A DNA stretch of 64,000 bases. Source: Streptomyces sp. NRRL WC-3626. Its GTDB lineage: Bacteria > Actinomycetota > Actinomycetes > Streptomycetales > Streptomycetaceae. The notes below the pieces were generated by a model, which was not told the DNA's origin, searched no databases, and saw only the letters and a program-made list of their open reading frames with translations. The DNA lies in contig NZ_JOCA01000001.1 in assembly GCF_000718785.1 (NCBI RefSeq), positions 62,001 to 126,000 of the forward strand. The letters are read 5' to 3'. Shown one piece after another: positions 43,988-53,059 of the stretch; positions within the stretch are counted from its first letter, which is position 1; each line of letters begins with the position of its first letter. Made by a program: the position numbers and the translations under genes.

Positions 43988-46108
43988 TCACAGGTCGCCC
44001 GGGGCGTCCAGGCCGGTCAGGGCGCCGACGGGGTCGGGGTCGGGGGTGCCCCGGGGCCACCAGTCGTCGTGGCCGGGTTCGGACTCGTAGGCGTACCAGA
44101 GGTGGTCGCGGCCCAGGCGGAGCTGGACGTGGCCGCGGGGGTGGGTGAGGTGGTTGCGCCAGGGGCGGAAGGCGGGGAGGTCGGCGGCGAGGAGGAGGGG
44201 GCGGGCGCGGTCGAAGCGGCCGGCCGGCGGGTCCCAGGGTTCCTCCAGGACGGCCAGACCGGTCGGGCCGCCCTGGCGCCAGGCGGCGACCGCGCGGGCC
44301 AGCTCGGCGGGGGTACGGCCGGCTGCCCGGGCGAGGGAGGAGTACAGCGCGCGGGTGGCGGCGGTCAGGCCGGAGCCGGGGCGGGCGGCGGCGACGCGCA
44401 CCGCGTCCTGCCACAGGGTGATCCCGCCGACCGGGTCGCGGCCGGTGGTGAGCAGGGCGTGGGCGCGGGCGGCGGCGTCGGTGGCGAGCTGGTCCAGCGC
44501 GAACGGGTCCGGCCCGCCCGGCGCGGCCGGGTACACGGGCGGCTGTTCGGGGTGCGGCGGCGGGGGCAGCGGGGGCGGGAGGGGGACGCGGCCGGGCCGG
44601 GTGAGGGCCTCGGTCGCCCGGATGCCGGGGAGGGGTTCGGGTTCGCGTTCCTGGGCGGCGCGGGCCGCGCGGGTGGCGCTGAGCCGGGACAACGCGTCGA
44701 CGACCTGGCGTTCACCCCGGCCGCGCAGCAGGAGCAGTACGAACGGGTCGGCGTCGAGGAGCCGGGCCGTCTGGTAGCAGAGGGCGGCGGCGTGCTTGCA
44801 GGGGTGTCCGGAGTCGGGGCAGCTGCAGCGCGGGCCGAGGTCGCCGGGACCGGGCAGCAGCGGGACTCCGCAGTCGGCGAGGGACTGGGGCATCTCCTTG
44901 TCGAGCAGCGCCGCGATATGGCCGGGGCGGTCGGCGGCGGCGTCCAGGAACCGCTCCCAGTCGGTGTCCGCGAACGTCCGCAGCCGCAGCTGCACCCGGT
45001 ACGGGCGCGGGCGGCTGCCCTGCACATACGCGAGCACGAGTCCCGGCGTGACGGTGATGGCGTCCACGTGCCCCTGCTCGGCGTACCCTCGTCCGCGCGC
45101 GAGCCGGGCGGTGTCCAGCGCGCCCTCCTCCAGCGCCGTGACCCAGGCGCCACCCCACCAGGTCTCGGCGAAACCCCGTCCGTCGGCGGGGCGGGGCGGC
45201 AGCGCCGGGAAGGTACGGCGCAGGTCGCCGTCGCGGGCGGGAACGGCCATGGATCGGGGGGTGGCGGACGCGGGAGGTGTGCTTTCGCGCGGGGTGCCGG
45301 ATGGGCGGGGCGCGGCCGCGACGTACCGGGCGGGGGTGGACGGGACGTCGTGTGGACGCACCTCGTCTGCCGTCCCGGGGGCAGACTCCGGGCCGGGAGT
45401 GGCCGGACGGCGCGCGTGGCCGGGTGTTGCGGGGGCCGGGCCCGGGCCGGATGTGGCCGGACGGCCGCCGTGTGAGCGCACCTCGTCTGCCGTCCCGGGG
45501 GCAGACTCCCGGCCGGGTGTGGCCGGACGGCCGTCGTGTGAGCGCGCGTCGGCGGCGGTGTCCGGGGCCGGTTCGGGCAGACGGAAGGCGTCCGTGAGTG
45601 CTTCCCGTACCTCGCGGGCGCGGGCGTCGGCGGCCCGGTCGCCGCGGGTCGTGCGCGGCACTCGGGGGGACGGGGCGCGTCGCTCGGGGGGCTCGGCGTC
45701 CGGCGCGCGGTCGCCGGGTGCCGGGCGCTCCCGCAGTCCCTCCTCGCGGGCCGAACGCAACGCCTCCCGGGCGATGTCCCCCGGGCGCCGGGCGGTCGCG
45801 GTCTCGGGCGCCGGCTTCTCCGACGGCCCCTCGTCAGCGACCACCGCGTCGTCCGGAGCGAGGCTCGCCGGTACGGTGTCCTCCCGGTCCGGGTCGGCGG
45901 CGTCGGCACATGTCCCCGCGCCGCGCCGGTCCCGTACCGCCTGCCGCAGTGCCTCGCGGGCCACGTCGCCCGGGCGGGCGCCGGGGCCGGGGGCGGACGG
46001 CCGGTCCGTAGGGGGCGCGTGCTCGTCCGTGGCCGCCGGTTCGCCGGTCGTGCGGGCGCGGGCCGCGCGCAGGGCCTCGCGGGCCTCGTCGGAGGGGCGG
46101 GGGGTCAT
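43988..46108 (-). CDS. SWIM zinc-finger protein with disordered repeat-rich N-terminus
   Basis: The protein has 706 residues. Residues about 1-290 are low complexity and carry three copies of a short motif, DEAREALRAAR, DVAREALRQAV and DIAREALRSAR, plus two long GRPATPG/ESAPGTADEVR blocks encoded by a 120-base DNA repeat (45357 and 45477). Residues about 310-440 hold the SWIM region: FAETWWGGAWVTALEEG, YVQGSRPRPYRVQL, and the zinc motif CSCPDSGHPCKHAAALCY (CxC...CxH). The C-terminal half is helical (ALYSSLARAAGRTPAELARA). ATG 46108 overlaps the SNF2 stop (ATGA), so the two are a coupled pair, presumably a nucleic-acid-acting complex. Confidence 0.88.
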   Translation of the reverse strand: MTPRPSDEAREALRAARARTTGEPAATDEHAPPTDRPSAPGPGARPGDVAREALRQAVRDRRGAGTCADAADPDREDTVPASLAPDDAVVADEGPSEKPAPETATARRPGDIAREALRSAREEGLRERPAPGDRAPDAEPPERRAPSPRVPRTTRGDRAADARAREVREALTDAFRLPEPAPDTAADARSHDGRPATPGRESAPGTADEVRSHGGRPATSGPGPAPATPGHARRPATPGPESAPGTADEVRPHDVPSTPARYVAAAPRPSGTPRESTPPASATPRSMAVPARDGDLRRTFPALPPRPADGRGFAETWWGGAWVTALEEGALDTARLARGRGYAEQGHVDAITVTPGLVLAYVQGSRPRPYRVQLRLRTFADTDWERFLDAAADRPGHIAALLDKEMPQSLADCGVPLLPGPGDLGPRCSCPDSGHPCKHAAALCYQTARLLDADPFVLLLLRGRGERQVVDALSRLSATRAARAAQEREPEPLPGIRATEALTRPGRVPLPPPLPPPPHPEQPPVYPAAPGGPDPFALDQLATDAAARAHALLTTGRDPVGGITLWQDAVRVAAARPGSGLTAATRALYSSLARAAGRTPAELARAVAAWRQGGPTGLAVLEEPWDPPAGRFDRARPLLLAADLPAFRPWRNHLTHPRGHVQLRLGRDHLWYAYESEPGHDDWWPRGTPDPDPVGALTGLDAPGDL

Positions 46109-48987
46109 GCCGTCCTCCGCAGGGACACCAGGTCGGACAGATCGCGGTCGGACAGCTCGGTGAGGGCCGACTCCCCGGAGCCGAGGATCGCGTCGGCGAG
46201 GGCGCGCTTGGACTCCAGCATCTCGGCGATACGGTCCTCTACGGTGCCCTCGGTGACCAGCCGGTGGACCTGGACGGGCTGGGTCTGTCCGATGCGGTAC
46301 GCGCGGTCGGTGGCCTGCTCCTCCACCGCCGGGTTCCACCAGCGGTCGAAGTGGACGACATGGCCCGCGCGGGTGAGGTTGAGGCCGGTGCCGGCGGCCT
46401 TGAGGGAGAGCACCAGGACGGGAGTGGCGCCGCTCTGGAAGCGGTCGACCATGCGCTCGCGCTCCGGCACCGGCGTACCCCCGTGGAGGAGCTCGACGGG
46501 GACGGCGCGCTCGGCGAGGTGGGCGGTGATCAGGCGGGCCATGCCGACGTACTGCGTGAAGACGAGGGCGGAGCCGTCCTCGGCGAGCACCGTGTCCAGG
46601 AGCTCGTCCAGCAGGGCGAGTTTGCCGGAACGGGCGGCGAGCCGGTCGCTTCCGGCGGCGCGCGGCCGCTCCTCCTTCAGGAAGAGCGCCGGGTGGTCGC
46701 AGATCTGCTTCAGGGAGGTCAGCAGCTTCAGGACCAGTCCGCGCCGGCCCATGCCCTGCGCGGCCTCGATGGCGTGCATCGACTCGCGCACCACCGCCTC
46801 GTAGAGCGCGGCCTGTTCGCGGGTGAGCGGGACGGGGTGGTCCGTCTCCGTCTTGGGCGGCAGTTCGGGGACGATGCCGGGGTCGGACTTCTTGCGCCGC
46901 AGCAGGAAGGGGCGGACCAGCCGGGCGAGCCGCTCGGCCGCCTCCTCGTCCTCGCCGGTCTCCACCGCGCGCGCGTGCCGGGCGCGGAAGGACTTCAGGG
47001 GGCCGAGGAGTCCGGGGGTCGTCCAGTCGAGGAGGGCCCACAGCTCGGAGAGGTTGTTCTCCACGGGGGTGCCGGTGAGCGCCACCCGCGCGGGGGCCGG
47101 GATCGTGCGCAGGGCCTTCGCGGTCGCGGAGTGGGGGTTCTTGACGTGCTGTGCCTCGTCGGCGACGACCATGCCCCAGGTCCGCGCGGCGAGGTCGGAC
47201 GCGGTGGAGCGCATGGTGCCGTAGGTGGTGAGGACGAAGCCGCCGTCGAGACCGTCCAGGGTGCGGTCGGGGCCGTGGAAGCGGCGGACGGGGACACCGG
47301 GGGCGAACCGGGTGATCTCCCGCTGCCAGTTGCCGAGCAGCGAGGCGGGGCAGACCACCAGGGTCGGCTCGGGGCGGGCCCGTTTGAGATGCAGTGCGAT
47401 GAGGGTGATGGTCTTGCCCAGACCCATGTCGTCGGCGAGGCAGCCGCCGAGGCCGAGGGAGGTCATGAGGTCGAGCCAGGCCAGGCCGCGCAGCTGGTAG
47501 TCGCGCAGCGTGGCGTCGAGACCGGGTGGCGGGCCGGCGGGCCGCACCCCGGTGGTGAGGCGGTCGCGGAGGACGGCGAGGGCGCCGGCCGGCACCGCCT
47601 CGACGGTCTCCCCGTCGACCTCCGCGTGGCCGGTGAGGGCGACGGAGAGCGCGTCGACCGGGTCGAGCAGCCCCAGGTCCCGCTTGCGGGCCTTGCGGAC
47701 GAGGGCGGGGTCGACGAGCACCCACTGGTCGCGCAGCCGTACGACGGGACGGTGGGCCTCGGCCAGGGTGTCCATCTCGGCCTCGGTGAGCGGGTCGCCG
47801 CGCAGGGCGAGCTGCCAGCCGAATCGCAGCAGGTCCTCGCTCTCGAAGAAGCCGGTGCCGTCGGTGGCCGAGCCGGGAGCGGAGCGGACGACGGCCGTGG
47901 CGGTCAGGTCCTGGGCGAGGTCGCGGGGCCAGTGCACGGCGACCCCGGCCGCGGCGAGCCGGGTGGCCGCCACCCCGAGCAGGTCGTTCAGCTCGTCCTC
48001 GGTGAGTGCCAGGACGTCCGGTGCGTCCTGGTCGGAGAGCCGGTCCAGGGGCGGCCAGACACGGGCCGCGCGGCGCACCGCGAGGGCGGTGTCCACGCGC
48101 GCGCGGGGGCCGAAGGAGCTGTCGGCCTCGCCCGCCCACAGGGCGGCCGCGTCGGCCACCAGGGTGGGGTCGGCGAGGCTGTGCACCTGCACGATCGCGG
48201 CGCCGGCGCTCCGCGCGGCGCCCGCGTCCCCGCCGGCCCCCTCACTGTCGAAGAGGTCGTAGGCGGACAGGTCGAGGCGGAGCGAGATCCGTACGCCGGC
48301 GTCCATGCCGGCGGCGACCTCGGCGGCCCAGTCCTGCGCGCCGGGCAGCCGCTGCGGCTTCCGGGCGGCGAACGGCAGCCCCGAGGCGTACGGCGCGGCG
48401 GGGGTGCGGGGCAGGGTGTCGGCGACGGCGTCGAGGAAGGCGCGCACCAGCGCCTCGGGGCGGGGCAGCCTGAGGGGTCCGGGGCCGGGCAGCGGGACGG
48501 CGTGGCCCTCGTACGGCAGGGCGGCGGCGACCGCGCGCAGGTGCGCCGCGTCGTCGGGGTCGAGCGGGCCGGCCCGCCAGGCGTCGTGGCCGGTGGGGGT
48601 GAGGCCGGGCAGCAGGCGGCCGCGCGCGGTGAGCCGCAGGGCGTGCAGGGCGGCGGCGCCCCAGCAGGCGGTGGCGGGATGGGCCGCGGGGTCGTGCCGG
48701 GCGCGGACCAGCAGCGGGAGGGCCTCGTCGACGGGGAGGGTGAGCGCGGGGACCGTCCGGCGGCGCACCCCCGCGCCGTGCGGCCGGACGACGGTGAGGT
48801 CCGTGCGCGGCCCGGGGACGCCGTCCGGCGGTCCCTCGCCGTCGGGGGCGCCCTCGGGGTCGTAGAAGGCGATACGGCCCTCGCGCGGGAGGGGCGCCGG
48901 GAGGAAGACGGCCGCGAGCCGGACGGGAACGTCCGCACCGGCCGTCCCGCCCGTGCCGTCCGGCCCGGTGGTTTCCCGTTGGCTCAT
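46105..48987 (-). CDS. SNF2/RapA-type DEAD/H helicase
   Basis: The protein has 960 residues. Residues about 1-480 include the SNF2-associated bacterial region (LSLRLDLS-type strands, LTEDELNDLLGVA, FGWQLALRGDPLTEAEMDTL). Motor motifs: LRDYQLRGLAWLDLMTSLGL, CLADDMGLGKTITLIALHLK (I), VCPASLLGNWQREI (Ia), VVADEAQHVKNP (II), ALTGTPVENNLSELWALLDW (III), LVFTQYVGMARLI (IV), LSLKAAGTGLNLTRAGHVVH (V), and DRAYRIGQTQPVQVHRL (VI). It is an ATP-driven translocase on DNA or nucleoprotein. Its only operon partner is the SWIM protein. ATG 48987 is preferred; a GTG at 48999 abuts GGGAGG. Confidence 0.92.
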   Translation of the reverse strand: MSQRETTGPDGTGGTAGADVPVRLAAVFLPAPLPREGRIAFYDPEGAPDGEGPPDGVPGPRTDLTVVRPHGAGVRRRTVPALTLPVDEALPLLVRARHDPAAHPATACWGAAALHALRLTARGRLLPGLTPTGHDAWRAGPLDPDDAAHLRAVAAALPYEGHAVPLPGPGPLRLPRPEALVRAFLDAVADTLPRTPAAPYASGLPFAARKPQRLPGAQDWAAEVAAGMDAGVRISLRLDLSAYDLFDSEGAGGDAGAARSAGAAIVQVHSLADPTLVADAAALWAGEADSSFGPRARVDTALAVRRAARVWPPLDRLSDQDAPDVLALTEDELNDLLGVAATRLAAAGVAVHWPRDLAQDLTATAVVRSAPGSATDGTGFFESEDLLRFGWQLALRGDPLTEAEMDTLAEAHRPVVRLRDQWVLVDPALVRKARKRDLGLLDPVDALSVALTGHAEVDGETVEAVPAGALAVLRDRLTTGVRPAGPPPGLDATLRDYQLRGLAWLDLMTSLGLGGCLADDMGLGKTITLIALHLKRARPEPTLVVCPASLLGNWQREITRFAPGVPVRRFHGPDRTLDGLDGGFVLTTYGTMRSTASDLAARTWGMVVADEAQHVKNPHSATAKALRTIPAPARVALTGTPVENNLSELWALLDWTTPGLLGPLKSFRARHARAVETGEDEEAAERLARLVRPFLLRRKKSDPGIVPELPPKTETDHPVPLTREQAALYEAVVRESMHAIEAAQGMGRRGLVLKLLTSLKQICDHPALFLKEERPRAAGSDRLAARSGKLALLDELLDTVLAEDGSALVFTQYVGMARLITAHLAERAVPVELLHGGTPVPERERMVDRFQSGATPVLVLSLKAAGTGLNLTRAGHVVHFDRWWNPAVEEQATDRAYRIGQTQPVQVHRLVTEGTVEDRIAEMLESKRALADAILGSGESALTELSDRDLSDLVSLRRTA

Positions 48988-49085
48988 ACGTCCTGTCACC
49001 TCCCGCCCGCGTGTCGTACCCAGTCGTCTTCGACTCTACGGGCGGGGTCTGACAATCGGCCCCGGCGGCCTGGGGGCGGGCCGGC

Positions 49086-49664
49086 TCAGGGCACCGTGCG
49101 GGAGACGACGTACACCCTCGGATAGCCCGGCTTGTCATGGTTGACGACGATGTCGTGCGTGGGCGCCGGGTCCTTCTGCTGGTGGACGAGGCCGGACCAG
49201 GTGCCGGGTCCGGCCAGCGTCCAGCCGGAGACGTCGCGGTCGCGCTCGCTGATGGTGATGTCGTCGCGCCTCAGTTCGCTCTGCTGCACGCCGAGGCTGG
49301 TGAGGAAGGCGCTCAGGCCCGCGTCGGTGGTCTCGAACTCGACGTAGAGGCGGCTGGTCTTCCAGTTGTTGGTCTCGTACGAGGCCACCCACCACGCGGG
49401 GTGCGGTACGGGTACCTGGTAGAGGCGGCGCTGCACCTTCGACGGCCAGCCCTCGGTGAGGCCGGTCGCGGAGTACTTGGCCTCCTTGTCCTTGCCGCTG
49501 GCCCGGCTCTGGTTCGCGGAGATCATCAGATACCCGGCCGGGACACCGATGAGCAGCACGATGATCAGCAGGGTGAGCGCCCTGCGGCGGATCATGTGCC
49601 GCCGGTCCTCGGCCGGGCGGGGCTCGCCCGGAAGGCCCGGCTGCCGGGGGGACTCGCCGCTCAC
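49086..49664 (-). CDS. Single-pass membrane-anchored protein of unknown function
   Basis: The protein has 192 residues. GTG 49664 overlaps the TGA of the ROK gene (GTGA) and gives a Pro/Glu-rich 22-residue tail, then a basic-hydrophobic anchor MIRRRALTLLIIVLLIGVPA. The external part has LYQVPVPHPAWWVASYETNN, LYVEFETTDAGLSAFLTSLG and SERDRDVSGWTLAGPGTWSG. The pattern suggests a small extracytoplasmic sensor or anti-sigma-like fold, but I recognise no family. An internal ATG (49595) could also be the start. Confidence 0.75.
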   Translation of the reverse strand: MSGESPRQPGLPGEPRPAEDRRHMIRRRALTLLIIVLLIGVPAGYLMISANQSRASGKDKEAKYSATGLTEGWPSKVQRRLYQVPVPHPAWWVASYETNNWKTSRLYVEFETTDAGLSAFLTSLGVQQSELRRDDITISERDRDVSGWTLAGPGTWSGLVHQQKDPAPTHDIVVNHDKPGYPRVYVVSRTVP

Positions 49665-50809
49665 AGCGACTCCGGGGTGCCGCGGCGGGCCTCCGCGAAC
49701 CGTTCGTAGCGCTCGTAGCGCTCGACCCGGCGGCGCTTGGCGCGGCGGAAGCGGCGGGCGACCAGCCGGGCGAGGTCGGCGGCGCCGACCATGCCGGCCT
49801 CGGGGCCGAGCTGGGCCCGGACGATATGGGCCTCCGGGCGGTAGCCGCGGCCGGTGAGATGCCGTTTGAAGGCGTCCCGCGCGGGGCCGATCAGCAGGTC
49901 GTCGGCGGCGGAGACGCCACCGCCGATGACGAAGCAGGAGGGGTCGAGGGCGGCGGCGAGGTTGGCGATGCCGACGCCGAGCCACTGGCCGATGTCCTGG
50001 AGCAGCTCGATGCACATGGCGTCGCCCTCGCGGGCCAGCTCGGTGATCATCGGGCCGCTGATGTCGGCGATGTTGCCTTTGACGTGCTCGATGATGCCGT
50101 AGGCGACCGGTGAGTCGGCGGCGGCCAGCTCGCGTGCCTCGCGGACCAGCGCGTTGCCGGAGCTGTACTGCTCCCAGCAGCCGCGGTTGCCGCAGGGGCA
50201 GCGGTGGCCGCCCGGGACGACCTGCATATGGCCGAACTCGCCGGCCACCCCGTACTTGCCGCGCTTGACCTGCCCGTCCTCCAGGATCGCGCCGCCGATG
50301 CCGGTGCCGAGCGTGATCATGACGAGGTGGTCCTCGCCGCGCCCGGCACCGAAGCGCCACTCGGCCCAGGCGGCGGAATTGGCGTCGTTGTCCACGAGGA
50401 CGGGGACGGCGAGACGGCCGGCGAGGCGGTCGCGGAGCGGCTCGTTGCGCCAGGACAGGTGGGGGGCGAACAGGACGCGGTTGCGGTCCGCGTCGACCCA
50501 GCCGGCCGCGCCGATGCCGACGGCGTGCACGTCGTGGCGGTCGGAGAGGTCCAGTACCAGTTCGACGATGGTGTCCTCGACGACTTTGGGGCTCTTGGAC
50601 TTGTCCGGGGTCTCCGTGCGCAGCCGTTCCAGGATGTTGCCGTCGGCGTCGACGACGCCCGCCATCACCTTGGTGCCGCCGATGTCGATGCCGACCGTCG
50701 GGACGCGGGGCGCCGTCAGGTGGGAGCGGCGCTCCCGGGTTCCGACGGTTCTCAGGACCGGGGCGCGCCGGGAGCCGATGGGGGCGGTGAAGTCGCGGTA
50801 GGTGCTCAT
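49661..50809 (-). CDS. ROK-family sugar kinase (glucokinase-like)
   Basis: The protein has 382 residues. About 35 extra N-terminal residues precede VGIDIGGTKVMAGVVDADG (phosphate 1). Then VLVDNDANSAAWAEW (catalytic Asp), ITLGTGIGGAILEDG (phosphate 2), GEFGHMQVVPGGHRCPCGNR, GCWEQYSSG with zinc Cys/His, and FVIGGGVSAADDLL. It lacks a DNA-binding HTH, so it is a kinase not a repressor. It phosphorylates glucose or a related hexose. ATG 50809. The C-terminus is strongly basic (RFRRAKRRRVERYERYERF). Confidence 0.9.
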   Translation of the reverse strand: MSTYRDFTAPIGSRRAPVLRTVGTRERRSHLTAPRVPTVGIDIGGTKVMAGVVDADGNILERLRTETPDKSKSPKVVEDTIVELVLDLSDRHDVHAVGIGAAGWVDADRNRVLFAPHLSWRNEPLRDRLAGRLAVPVLVDNDANSAAWAEWRFGAGRGEDHLVMITLGTGIGGAILEDGQVKRGKYGVAGEFGHMQVVPGGHRCPCGNRGCWEQYSSGNALVREARELAAADSPVAYGIIEHVKGNIADISGPMITELAREGDAMCIELLQDIGQWLGVGIANLAAALDPSCFVIGGGVSAADDLLIGPARDAFKRHLTGRGYRPEAHIVRAQLGPEAGMVGAADLARLVARRFRRAKRRRVERYERYERFAEARRGTPESL

Positions 50810-50902
50810 CGTGTGCGATTGTGCCGCACCGGTGCGGTGGTTGTGGTGCGGGGCAGGTGGGGGGTGGTGCGGATCATTGCCGGATGCGGGTGGGTTCGGG
50901 GT

Positions 50903-51051
50903 GTCGCGCAGTTCCCCGCGCCCCTGGGGTGGCGGCGGCGCGCTGTCCGGTGCGGGTGCGTGGGGGTTGACCGCGCAGTTCCCCGCGCCCCTCGGGCCGG
51001 TGCGGGTGGGTGGAGTTCCCCGCGCCCTGGGGGCGCGGGGAACTGCGCGAC
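50903..51051. repeat. Dispersed GCGCAGTTCCCCGCGCCCCT repeats, one palindromic
   Basis: The unit occurs at 50903-50925, at 50971-50992, and as a back-to-back palindrome at 51014-51051 (AGTTCCCCGCGCCC, short centre, then the reverse complement GGGGAACTGCGCGAC). This is the abundant Streptomyces intergenic repeat. The palindrome would fold into a very stable stem and may end transcription. With flanks it fills the 359-base gap 50810-51168, which has no gene. Confidence 0.85.
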
Positions 51052-51148
51052 GGGGGTCTGGGGGCGGAGCCCCCGGGGTCGGGACGGGAAGGGGCGGCGG
51101 GGGCGAGGAAACGTCCGGACCCTGCCCCCGGATACAGGGGTTTCTCAT

Positions 51149-51166
51149 ATTGTCCGGACATTACGG
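51149..51166. promoter_or_regulatory. GntR operator copy 1 (3' side of gntR)
   Basis: ATTGTCCGGACATTACGG contains the perfect palindrome TGTCCGGACA (GT-CCGG-AC core typical of GntR/HutC sites). It is two bases past the gntR stop. It matches copy 2 at 51982 at 17 of 18 positions, allowing one gap. Confidence 0.6.
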
Positions 51167-51168
51167 CT

Positions 51169-51933
51169 TCAGGGACGTACCAAGAGTTGGAACTCGAAGG
51201 AATACCGCGTGGGCCGGTAGGTGTGGGTGCCGAATTCGACGGCCCGGCCCGTGTCGTCGAAGGTGACGCGTTGCATGGTGAGCAGGGGGGCGCCGGGTTC
51301 CTCGCCGAGGCGTGCGGCCTCGTCGGCCGTGGCCGCGCGGGCGCCGATCGTCTGGCGGGCGCTGTGCAGGGTGATCCCGGCGGCCCGCATCAGCCGGTAC
51401 AGGCCGGTGGCCTCCAGCTGGGCGGTGTCGAGGTCGAGCAGGCCGGGCGGCAGGTAGTTGCACAGGTACGCCATCGGCTCGCCGTGGGTGAGCCGTAGTC
51501 GTTCGATCCGGTGCAGTTCGCTGTTCTCGGCCACCCCGAGCGCGGCCGCGACCTCGGCGGACGCGGTGACGACGGTGTTGACGAGGACCTGCGTGGCGGG
51601 ACGCTGCCCGGCCGTCTCCAGGTCGTCGTAGAGGCTGCTGAGCTCCAGGGGACGCTTCACCTTGCTGTGCACCACCTGGGTGCCGACCCCGCGGCGGCGC
51701 ACCAGCAGCCCCTTGTCGACCAGGGACTGGATGGCCTGACGGACGGTCGGCCGGGACAGACCGAGCCGCGCGGCGAGCTCGATCTCGTTGCCCAGCAGGG
51801 TGCCCGGGGTCAGCGCGCCGTGCTCGATGGCGGACTCCAGCTGTTGGGACAGCTGGTAGTACAACGGCACGGGGGAACCCCGGTCGACGCTCAGCTCCAG
51901 CTGTACGGTCGGGTCCACTTCTGGTTTCGGCAC
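51169..51933 (-). CDS. GntR/HutC-family regulator with UTRA domain
   Basis: The protein has 254 residues. The winged HTH (about 18-85) reads PLYYQLSQQLESAIEHGALT, LAARLGLSRPTVRQAIQSLV, RRRGVGTQVV. The UTRA ligand domain (about 95-250) has HRIERLRLTHGEPMAYLCNY and QTIGARAATADEAARLG, ending VEFGTHTYRPTRYSFEF. It is divergent from the Gfo/Idh/MocA dehydrogenase. GTG 51933 has no ribosome site, but TACGCT lies six bases before it, suggesting a leaderless mRNA. Effector probably is a sugar phosphate or inositol-type compound. Confidence 0.9.
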   Translation of the reverse strand: MPKPEVDPTVQLELSVDRGSPVPLYYQLSQQLESAIEHGALTPGTLLGNEIELAARLGLSRPTVRQAIQSLVDKGLLVRRRGVGTQVVHSKVKRPLELSSLYDDLETAGQRPATQVLVNTVVTASAEVAAALGVAENSELHRIERLRLTHGEPMAYLCNYLPPGLLDLDTAQLEATGLYRLMRAAGITLHSARQTIGARAATADEAARLGEEPGAPLLTMQRVTFDDTGRAVEFGTHTYRPTRYSFEFQLLVRP

Positions 51934-51981
51934 GCGCCGAGCGTAGCCCCGCGCGGTGTTGACGGGAAGTTGTGTCGTTCG

Positions 51982-51998
51982 ATTGTCCGGACATACGG
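51982..51998. promoter_or_regulatory. GntR operator copy 2 in the divergent promoter
   Basis: ATTGTCCGGACATACGG lies directly before the -35 of the dehydrogenase promoter (52000) and 49 bases before the gntR start, so binding could control both directions. It shares the palindrome and right flank with copy 1 at 51149. Confidence 0.65.
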
Positions 51999-51999
51999 A

Positions 52000-52028
52000 T
52001 TGACAGGGAGCGGCGCGGGCCCCACTTT
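52000..52028 (+). promoter_or_regulatory. Leaderless promoter of the Gfo/Idh/MocA gene
   Basis: TTGACA (52000-52005), 17 bases, CACTTT (52023-52028), six bases, then ATG 52035. The lack of any Shine-Dalgarno sequence agrees with a transcript that starts at the ATG. The -35 is perfect; the -10 is weak, consistent with regulation. Confidence 0.6.
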
Positions 52029-52034
52029 GATTCC

Positions 52035-53057
52035 ATGCGCATCGGGGTCATCGGTACGGGCCGTATCGGCACCATTCACGCCCACACACTCAGCAGGCAC
52101 CGCGACGTCGGGTCCCTGATCGTCACGGACGTCGATCCGGCGCGGGCCCAGGCCCTGGCGCTGCGGCTCGGCGAGACGGCGGCACCCGGGGTGGACGAGA
52201 TCTACACCTGGGGTGTGGACGCCGTGGTGATCACGGCGGCCACGTCCGCCCACGCCGATCTGATCGGCCGGGCGGCACGCGCGGGGCTGCCGGTGTTCTG
52301 CGAGAAGCCCATCGCCCTCGACCTCACGGGGACGTTACAGGCGATCACGGAGGTGGAGACGGCCGGGACCGTTCTGCAGATGGGGTTCCAGCGGCGCTTC
52401 GACGCCGGGTACAAGGGCGCGCGGGACGCGGTGCGCTCGGGCAGGCTGGGGCGGCTGCACACCGTACGGGCGATGAGCAGTGACGCGGAGCCGCCGCCGG
52501 CCGGGTACCTGGCGCAGTCCGGCGGGCTGTACCGGGACACCCTGATCCATGACTTCGACATCCTGCGCTGGGTGACCGGCCGGGAGATCACCGAGGTGTA
52601 CGCGGCCGGGTCCGACGCCGGTCCGGCGATGTTCCGCGAGCTGGGCGACGTGGACACCGGCGCGGCGCTCCTCACCCTCGACGACGGCACGCTCGCCACG
52701 GTGACGGCGACCCGGCTGAACGGTGCCGGCTACGACGTCCGTATGGAGCTCGCCGGGGAGCGGGACCAGATCGTCGTGGGCCTGGACGACCGTACGCCGA
52801 TCGCGTCCACCGAGCCGACCGGGCCGCCGGCCGCGGACAAGCCGTGGACGGGGTTCCTGGAGCGGTTCGGGCCCGCGTACGAGGCCGAACTGATCGAGTT
52901 CGTGGAGGTGGTGCGGGGCGAGCGGGCCAACCCGTGTGACGGGCGGGAGGCCCTTCAGGCGCTGCTGGTCGCGGAGGCCTGCGAGCTGTCCCGGCGGGAG
53001 CGCAGGCCGGTCCGGCCGACGGAACTGATGAGCGGGGCGACGGCGGCGTACACCTGA
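52035..53057 (+). CDS. Gfo/Idh/MocA oxidoreductase (inositol/sugar dehydrogenase-like)
   Basis: The protein has 340 residues. The NAD(P) Rossmann fold begins MRIGVIGTGRIGTIHAHTLS, with VDAVVITAATSAHADLIGRA and the FCEKPIAL catalytic Lys. The C-terminal domain has GFQRRFDAGY, GGLYRDTLIHDFDILRWVTG (catalytic Asp/His region) and LTLDDGTLATVTATRLNGAG. It resembles inositol 2-dehydrogenase but the substrate is not determined. It is divergent from gntR and apparently its target. The longer frame from 51972 was rejected since the promoter lies within it. Confidence 0.9.
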   Translation: MRIGVIGTGRIGTIHAHTLSRHRDVGSLIVTDVDPARAQALALRLGETAAPGVDEIYTWGVDAVVITAATSAHADLIGRAARAGLPVFCEKPIALDLTGTLQAITEVETAGTVLQMGFQRRFDAGYKGARDAVRSGRLGRLHTVRAMSSDAEPPPAGYLAQSGGLYRDTLIHDFDILRWVTGREITEVYAAGSDAGPAMFRELGDVDTGAALLTLDDGTLATVTATRLNGAGYDVRMELAGERDQIVVGLDDRTPIASTEPTGPPAADKPWTGFLERFGPAYEAELIEFVEVVRGERANPCDGREALQALLVAEACELSRRERRPVRPTELMSGATAAYT

Positions 53058-53059
53058 GA

